Positions 22,331 to 26,677 of a stretch of DNA of 26,677 nucleotides are shown one piece after another. The translations under genes and the position numbers were made by a program. Position 1 is the stretch's first letter. Every line of letters begins with the position of its first letter. A model generated the notes under the pieces. The model was given only the letters and a program-made list of their open reading frames with translations. It searched no databases and was not told where the DNA came from. The DNA is from Methanoregula sp. (GTDB taxonomy: Archaea; Halobacteriota; Methanomicrobia; Methanomicrobiales; Methanospirillaceae), in the NCBI GenBank assembly GCA_023228295.1, contig JALOBP010000038.1, forward strand, positions 1 through 26,677. The letters are read 5' to 3'.

Positions 22331-23613
22331 CGCAATCCCTTCATGTGCGCAATGCGCGATTCGAGCAGTTTCCGTGTGCCGATGTCCCGCCGGTACCGTA
22401 CGTTACCCCTGACCGAGGATGCTGCTTGTTCGGCATGCTGTTCCGCTTCTTCAAGTGTATCTCCCATCCCGACAAATGCAAGGGTACGGGATGTCAGGGT
22501 GAACAGGCTGTCATCTTTCTCTTCGATGTTTGCATAATAGAGCAGCGCTTCCTTGTCGTCCCCGATAGTTATCGGTTTTCCTGATGCCGGTTTGTCCGGA
22601 TATCCTTCCGGGACAAGGTATTTGCATACCGTTGCTTTCTTCTCGAACGTAACATTCTTTGAACAGAGTGTTCCGTCGGCGATCCCGCAGGCAATCTCAC
22701 CAAGGTCCGATGAGAGCAGGGAAAGGACGTTCATTGCCTCCGGATCGCCAAACCGGGCATTGTACTCGATTACCTTTGGCCCCTTGGCCGTGTTCATGAA
22801 CTGCCCGTATAATATTCCTTTGTACGGGTGGCCGCTCTGTGCCATGGCTGTTATGGTTGCCTGCATAATCTCAAGCGCTTTAGTATAATCCGCTGCCGCG
22901 ACAAACGGCATACGGTGGTCGGGCATCGTGTAAGAACCCATACCGCCGGTATTGGGCCCTGTATCCCCTTCAAAAGCCCGCTTGTGGTCCTGCACCAGCG
23001 GCATAGGGACAAGGCCGGTACCATCCACGAATGCCTGCAGCGTGAACTCCTCGCCCAGCAACCGCTCTTCGATGACTGCAATGCCGTTCAGGGACCGGAC
23101 ATACTCAATTGCCCCGTGTCGGTCAACCTGCTCCCCCATGATCCTGACGCCTTTTCCGCCGGTCAGGCCAATGGGTTTCACTACGAGATCGCCGTCGTGG
23201 TTTTCAATGAACGCCACGGCATCATCTGTATTATGGAAGACCCGGTATTCCGGGCAGCCCGGGATGCGGTTTTTGTGCATCAGCTCACGGCAGAATGCCT
23301 TATCTGTTTCGAGCCTTGCTGCTGCGCGGGACGGCCCTACACTCGGGATGCCGGCCGCTTCAAGGGCATCGACAACCCCGGCTTCAAGGGGTGCCTCAGG
23401 ACCGATAACGGCATAATCGATGGCGCATTCTTTTGCAAATGCAGCGATCCGCTGCGTGTCGGTCTCTTTATGGAGGAGAACTTTCTTTGCAATCCGCGAG
23501 ATCCCTGGATTGGGTCTCGCCATCACCGAGAAGATGCTGGTATCCGGGTTGCGGGAAAGGGCTGCGGCTATGGCATGTTCCCTGCCGCCACCCCCCACAA
23601 CAAGCGCTTTCAT
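22327..23613 (-). CDS. purD: Phosphoribosylamine-glycine ligase
   Basis: The protein of 428 residues, from ATG 23613, joins glycine to phosphoribosylamine in purine synthesis. The N-terminal MKALVVGGGGREHAIA is the classic PurD start; the ATP-grasp core shows KPIGLTGGKGVRI, EEFTLQAFVDG, KAFEGDTGPNTGGMGS shown in part as TGPNTGGMGS, and EYNARFGDPEAM. A GTG at 23619 would add two residues and cannot be excluded. It lies 27 bases after pyrE and overlaps argF by four bases, consistent with one transcript. Length and motifs are complete. Confidence 0.96.
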   Translation of the reverse strand: MKALVVGGGGREHAIAAALSRNPDTSIFSVMARPNPGISRIAKKVLLHKETDTQRIAAFAKECAIDYAVIGPEAPLEAGVVDALEAAGIPSVGPSRAAARLETDKAFCRELMHKNRIPGCPEYRVFHNTDDAVAFIENHDGDLVVKPIGLTGGKGVRIMGEQVDRHGAIEYVRSLNGIAVIEERLLGEEFTLQAFVDGTGLVPMPLVQDHKRAFEGDTGPNTGGMGSYTMPDHRMPFVAAADYTKALEIMQATITAMAQSGHPYKGILYGQFMNTAKGPKVIEYNARFGDPEAMNVLSLLSSDLGEIACGIADGTLCSKNVTFEKKATVCKYLVPEGYPDKPASGKPITIGDDKEALLYYANIEEKDDSLFTLTSRTLAFVGMGDTLEEAEQHAEQAASSVRGNVRYRRDIGTRKLLESRIAHMKGLR

Positions 23614-23646
23614 ACCCACGTAGTTTGCCCCCGGAGTACAAAGTCC

Positions 23647-24162
23647 TTACTCTTTTAAGAGATCGCTCACGGTGACAAGGGGTGCCAGCCGGATGCCTTG
23701 CCCGGCAAGCATCTCCCCAGCCCCCTGCTCACGGTCAACGACAGTGACAACGCAGTCCACGGTTGCACCCGCAGTCCTCAAAACTTCGATCCCGTACAGG
23801 GCCGAACCCCCCGAGGTTGTTACATCCTCTATGAGAAGCACCCGTTTACCCGTGACATGGCCGATGACGACATCCTTCTTGCCATGGTCTTTTTCAGAAG
23901 ACCGGATAATCGCGTACGGTTTTTTTGCTGCAAGGGATGTTGCGACCGCGAGGGAGACCCCCCCGACCGCGACACCGGCAATAACATCAAACTCATATGA
24001 CCTGACAACCTCTGATGCAATTGCAGACAGCAGATCGGGATTGGTTACCGCGGTCTTCACATCGATGTAATACTTGCTTTTTGCACCGGATGCTAACGTG
24101 AAATCTCCGAATTCGATTGCTTTTTTGGCAATAAGCATGCCGGCAAGTGTGTTTGTCACCAT
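23647..24162 (-). CDS. pyrE: Orotate phosphoribosyltransferase
   Basis: The 171-residue enzyme transfers phosphoribose from PRPP to orotate to give OMP. The PRPP-binding motif VLLIEDVTTSGGSALYG is near residue 110, preceded by the catalytic loop KKPYAIIRSSEKDHGKK and the N-terminal FTLASGAKSKYYIDVK. Length fits archaeal PyrE, which is shorter than many bacterial forms. The ATG at 24162 overlaps the end of carS by seven bases. Together with pyrH it represents pyrimidine synthesis in the window. Confidence 0.96.
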   Translation of the reverse strand: MVTNTLAGMLIAKKAIEFGDFTLASGAKSKYYIDVKTAVTNPDLLSAIASEVVRSYEFDVIAGVAVGGVSLAVATSLAAKKPYAIIRSSEKDHGKKDVVIGHVTGKRVLLIEDVTTSGGSALYGIEVLRTAGATVDCVVTVVDREQGAGEMLAGQGIRLAPLVTVSDLLKE

Positions 24163-24719
24163 GGAACCTCCTTGACTTTGACAAGATATCCTAAAATATT
24201 CATGGCCCGGTGAAGGATCGGGGTGAGGATCAGGATAACGACCATGAGCGGGAGCGTGACCGTGGCAAATAACCAGCCGGGATCAAATACCAGGAGGAGA
24301 ACGAACGCTCCCAGAACCAGATCGTACATGTCAGCTACGGGCCATTTTGCCCCGCGTTCCTTCCCGAACCGTCGCTTAAAGAAACTTTTCACCAGGTCCC
24401 CCAGGAGTGCACCAACTGAAAGGAGGCTGATGGAAAGAATGGTCTGCTGCGGCAGGAATGACCACTCATACTGCCCCGCAGCCCAGATCTGGACAAGGCC
24501 GATGAGGATGCCGGCCAGGATACCGGCAGCAAGGCCACGGAAGGTCTTGCCCTCTCCAAATACCCGTCTCCCGTCGGAAAAGTTACGGCCGAGATCCACA
24601 GGTAATCCCCCTCCGCAGAGCGCTGCGACCGGGTTGGGGAGATACGCGGGGAGCATCACCCAGAATGCTGAAAGCAGTAGAATAAAAATGGGGTCAAAAC
24701 TAATAATCGTGCACTCCAA
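24156..24719 (-). CDS. carS: CDP-archaeol synthase (CTP:2,3-di-O-geranylgeranylglycerol-1-phosphate cytidyltransferase)
   Basis: An integral membrane protein that activates the archaeal ether lipid precursor with CTP before headgroup attachment. The hallmark MLPAYLPNPVAALCGGG is followed by LPVDLG, GRRVFGEGKTFRG and, after two membrane segments, KSFFKRRFGKERGAKWPVADMYDL (cited here as FFKRRFGKERG and WPVADMYDL). Four or five membrane segments are visible. The start is uncertain: homologs have about 10-15 residues before MLPAY, yet no ATG or GTG is available there in frame, and the only fitting codon after the predicted transcription start is TTG at 24719, giving 187 residues. GTG 24659 would remove the first membrane segment. 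Divergent from the Tes-like gene. Confidence 0.9.
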   Translation of the reverse strand: MECTIISFDPIFILLLSAFWVMLPAYLPNPVAALCGGGLPVDLGRNFSDGRRVFGEGKTFRGLAAGILAGILIGLVQIWAAGQYEWSFLPQQTILSISLLSVGALLGDLVKSFFKRRFGKERGAKWPVADMYDLVLGAFVLLLVFDPGWLFATVTLPLMVVILILTPILHRAMNILGYLVKVKEVPW

Positions 24720-24770
24720 TACCTCTAATAAAGAGCAGACACTAACATTAAAGTTACTCAACAAACTGTG

Positions 24771-24780
24771 GATATATATT
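24771..24780. promoter_or_regulatory. Shared bidirectional TATA element between carS and the Tes-like gene
   Basis: GATATATATT is almost self-complementary. On the plus strand it lies about 30 bases before ATG 24806, which would make that mRNA near-leaderless. On the minus strand (AATATATATC) it predicts a start near 24748, about 29 bases before the TTG proposed for carS. No second good TATA box was seen in the gap. Confidence 0.5.
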
Positions 24781-24805
24781 TTCCAGTTGCAACGGATGGA
24801 CATCA

Positions 24806-26275
24806 ATGCTGATAAAAAAGACACGAAGTCTTTGCCCGACCTGTAATACCGTCGTGGATGCGGAGATCTCTGAAGAGCAGGGAAAGATCTGGCTGGATCG
24901 TACCTGCCCCATCCACGGGCAGTCCCGGTCTCTCTACTGGTCTGATGCCCTGATGTATCACCGTTTCGACAAGTACGCGTCCATCGGGAATGGGATTGCA
25001 AATCCCCAGAATACCCTGGCACAGGACAGTTGTCCTGCGAACTGCGGTCTGTGCAACCACCATCATTCCCAGACGCTCCTTGCCAATATCGACCTGACCA
25101 ACCGCTGCAACCTGAACTGCGATTTCTGTTTTGCGAACGCTCGTGCCTGCGGTTTTATCTATGAACCGGACTTTGCCGAGGTCGTGTCCATGCTCCAGGT
25201 GCTCCGGAATGAGAAGCCGGTCCCCGCCCCGGCAGTCCAGTTCTCTGGCGGTGAGCCCACTATGCGTGATGATCTCCCCGAGATTATTCGCAAGGCAAAG
25301 GCCATGGGCTTTCCCCAGGTCCAGATTGCCACGAATGGCGTTCGGATCTCAAAAGAGCCGGGTTACGCACAGGAGCTCAAGGATGCCGGGCTCAGTACCG
25401 CATATCTCCATTTTGATGGTGTGACTCCGGAGACTAACGCACTCCTGCGGATCAGCGAGACGGCCGTGGAGAACCTCGAGAAAGCAAAACTGGGAGTCGT
25501 TCTCGTTCCCACGGTAATCCGTGGTAAGAATGATCACGAGATCGGTGACATTATCCGCTTTGCCATCAGGCACACGTCGGTTATCCGGGGGATCAATTTC
25601 CAGCCGGTTGCCTTCACCGGCGCTGCAAGTGACGATGATGTCCGGAAATCACGTATCACCATCCCGGATGTTCTTGAACGGATCGAGGAACAAACGGAAG
25701 GGATCCTCAAGAAAGATGATTTCTATCCTGTGCCGTGTGTCCTTCCGTTTTCTGATCTCGTAGAGGCTTATACCGGCCGGCCGCAGGTCCGGTTCACTGC
25801 CCACCAGCATTGCGGGGCAGCAACCTATGTTTTTGTCCAGGAAGATGGCGAGGTCATCCCGGTCAACCGGATGGTCGATGTTGACAGCCTCTTCGAGTCC
25901 ATCGAGCATATGGCAGAGACCCTCAAAAAGGGCGGTACCATCAACAAGTACAAGGCCCTCCTTGAAGGGGTCAAGGAGATGCATGCTTCCGTTAAAAAAG
26001 GAGAGCAGGGAAACACTACGGAGTTCTGGAAACTGATCAGCAAGGGTTTAATCGGGCAGAACTTCGAGGCACTCCGGGAGTTCCACTGGAATGCACTCTT
26101 CATCGGCACCATGCACTTCATGGACAAGTACAACTACGATATCGAGCGCGTTCAGCGGTGCTGCATCCACTACGCAACCCCGGATGGAAAACTGATCCCG
26201 TTCTGCACCTACAACAGCGGGCCGGTGTACCGCGAGCAGGTCTGGAAGAAGTTTGCGAAGAAGCCGGACGAGTGA
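24806..26275 (+). CDS. tes: Radical SAM protein, tetraether lipid synthase (Tes)-like, MJ0619 family
   Basis: A 489-residue radical SAM enzyme with the cluster motif C-x3-C-x2-C (CNLNCDFCFA, Cys101, 105, 108) and the SAM-contact segment FSGGEPTMRDD. It has extra cysteine sites: CPTC (10-13) with Cys34, C-x3-C-x2-C at 76-83 (CPANCGLC), and a C-terminal RCCIHYATPDGKLIPFC block; these may hold auxiliary Fe-S clusters. The plan matches MJ0619, shown to join archaeol chains into tetraether lipids and earlier proposed as a pterin methylase. Paralogs exist in methanogens, so the exact substrate is inferred. Divergence from carS, another ether lipid gene, supports the lipid role. The ATG is placed about 30 bases after a TATA element. 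Confidence 0.85.
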   Translation: MLIKKTRSLCPTCNTVVDAEISEEQGKIWLDRTCPIHGQSRSLYWSDALMYHRFDKYASIGNGIANPQNTLAQDSCPANCGLCNHHHSQTLLANIDLTNRCNLNCDFCFANARACGFIYEPDFAEVVSMLQVLRNEKPVPAPAVQFSGGEPTMRDDLPEIIRKAKAMGFPQVQIATNGVRISKEPGYAQELKDAGLSTAYLHFDGVTPETNALLRISETAVENLEKAKLGVVLVPTVIRGKNDHEIGDIIRFAIRHTSVIRGINFQPVAFTGAASDDDVRKSRITIPDVLERIEEQTEGILKKDDFYPVPCVLPFSDLVEAYTGRPQVRFTAHQHCGAATYVFVQEDGEVIPVNRMVDVDSLFESIEHMAETLKKGGTINKYKALLEGVKEMHASVKKGEQGNTTEFWKLISKGLIGQNFEALREFHWNALFIGTMHFMDKYNYDIERVQRCCIHYATPDGKLIPFCTYNSGPVYREQVWKKFAKKPDE

Positions 26276-26429
26276 CGGGTTGTATGAATTTTTTGCGCCC
26301 CTATTTTTAACCTAACTTTGCCACTTGGATTTTTTGCCTAAGATTTTGGATAAGAATTTGACACTTGTGGAATCTTAAGAAGGGTGCCAAAATAAAGGCC
26401 ATAAAGCAAAGATTTATTGAATTGTACCG

Positions 26430-26441
26430 ATCGTTAACGAT
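26430..26441. repeat. 12-bp perfect palindrome
   Basis: ATCGTTAACGAT is fully self-complementary and lies 12 bases after the stop of the small minus-strand ORF. It could be an operator or chance; the flanking bases do not extend the symmetry. Confidence 0.35.
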
Positions 26442-26452
26442 ATTGGGAGTTT

Positions 26453-26629
26453 TCACATCAAGCATTTTTCCACAAAATTCACCAAAAAATCTCTATCGAA
26501 TTTGACAGTTACCGTGGATTCGTGGGAACGGAAGGTCAAAATGTATGTCAACTCCAGCTTTGTGGCCTTTAACATTACCGTTTTAAGGTCAAACTTGGGT
26601 TTTTCAAGAGGTGAGATGCGATAAAACAC
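26453..26629 (-). CDS. Possible small protein of 58 residues (GTG start), unrecognised
   Basis: A minus-strand frame from GTG 26629 to TGA at 26453-26455, with an internal ATG at 26575 as alternative start (40 residues). The translation alternates strand-like and helical stretches (VMLKATKLELTYILTF, then STVTVKFDRDFLVNFVEKCLM cited as TVTVKFDRDF and VNFVEKC), more protein-like than most short frames here. There is no clear ribosome site, and no family is recognised. It may be a real small gene, the remnant of a larger one, or chance. The region is AT-rich compared with its neighbours. Confidence 0.3.
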   Translation of the reverse strand: MFYRISPLEKPKFDLKTVMLKATKLELTYILTFRSHESTVTVKFDRDFLVNFVEKCLM

Positions 26630-26643
26630 TGAACTGTCAAATT
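26499..26643. repeat. 12-bp inverted repeat pair spanning 145 bases
   Basis: AATTTGACAGTT (26499-26510) is matched perfectly by AACTGTCAAATT (26632-26643) in inverse orientation. One arm lies just before the GTG of the small minus-strand ORF and the other inside it. The shape is like a very small inverted-repeat element or a pair of regulator sites; no target-site duplication is evident. Confidence 0.4.
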
Positions 26644-26677
26644 AGTTTTCCTGACAAAAAATTTGATAGCGATAGTT

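Larger units (their letters stand above)
26276..26677. other. AT-rich intergenic region with repeats, no recognised gene
   Basis: The 402 bases to the window end are visibly richer in A/T than the genes to the left. They begin with T-rich runs (26288-26293 and 26314-26318) that may end the Tes-like transcript. They then hold an inverted 7-bp pair TAAGATT/AATCTTA (26339-26345, 26371-26377), three copies of AATTTGACA in either direction, a 12-bp palindrome, and a possible 58-residue ORF on the minus strand. No tRNA, rRNA, CRISPR repeat or transposase was recognised. Confidence 0.6.

Noticed and set aside
22828..23658. A 276-codon plus-strand open frame opposite purD
   Set aside because: Shadow frame; purD is full length with all motifs.
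24720..25022. Extension of carS to an ATG at 25022
   Set aside because: It would run antisense through the first 70 codons of the Tes-like gene and cross the shared TATA element; the added residues have no CarS-like features.
26276..26677. CRISPR array or insertion sequence in the AT-rich tail
   Set aside because: No regularly spaced direct repeats and no transposase frame were found; only short inverted repeats are present.
1..26677. tRNA or rRNA genes
   Set aside because: I looked through the intergenic gaps for cloverleaf-like sequences and conserved T-loop motifs and saw none; a covariance-model search was not possible.

Overview
The window reads as chromosomal DNA of a methanogenic archaeon, most likely a member of the Methanomicrobiales (Methanoregula-like). 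The pointers are a methanogenesis marker 14 gene, the archaeal lipid genes carS and a tetraether synthase-type radical SAM gene, an archaeal-type UMP kinase, a ferredoxin-linked disulfide reductase fused to rubredoxin, archaeal TATA boxes 25-30 bases before starts, and several apparently leaderless genes. No rRNA, tRNA, CRISPR array or intact insertion sequence was seen.

Region 1 (1-7700) is a cell-surface region. It starts with the tail of a gene whose last module resembles the Ig-like modules found further right. Five tandem paralogous lipoproteins (261-4658) follow, then two tandem membrane-anchored Ig-like repeat proteins (4751-6875), then a DUF2178-type membrane protein paired with a small XRE-family repressor. 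All are on the plus strand. The lipoproteins share two extra cysteines and a C-terminal sandwich-like signature, but I recognise no function. They have clearly duplicated recently.

Region 2 (7716-13010) is housekeeping and redox. pyrH runs convergent to the repressor. A plus-strand run encodes a zinc-ribbon protein, an AmrS-type radical SAM enzyme and a Mut7-C RNase-domain protein. On the minus strand come an alpha/beta hydrolase, a four-cysteine thioredoxin-like protein, a ferredoxin:disulfide reductase overlapping an NrdH-like redoxin, and a Dps-like ferritin.

Region 3 (13146-19383) has carA-carB, a lipoprotein with a cupredoxin-like domain that lacks copper ligands, and argG. CarAB makes carbamoyl phosphate, used by ArgF (coded further right) for arginine; ArgG is the following step. 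Carbamoyl phosphate also feeds pyrimidine synthesis, represented here by pyrE and pyrH.

Region 4 (19464-26275) has methanogenesis marker 14 with a small downstream partner, a short hairpin-rich intergenic element, then the minus-strand operon carS-pyrE-purD-argF with gene overlaps. Diverging from carS is a Tes-like radical SAM gene. The two lipid genes seem to share one TATA element.

The last 402 bases (26276-26677) are AT-rich and hold no recognised gene. They contain inverted repeats, a 12-bp palindrome and a possible 58-residue minus-strand ORF. Candidates for something undescribed are the lipoprotein array, the tes/carS shared promoter, the copper-less cupredoxin, the triple hairpin at 21297-21405 and the terminal region.
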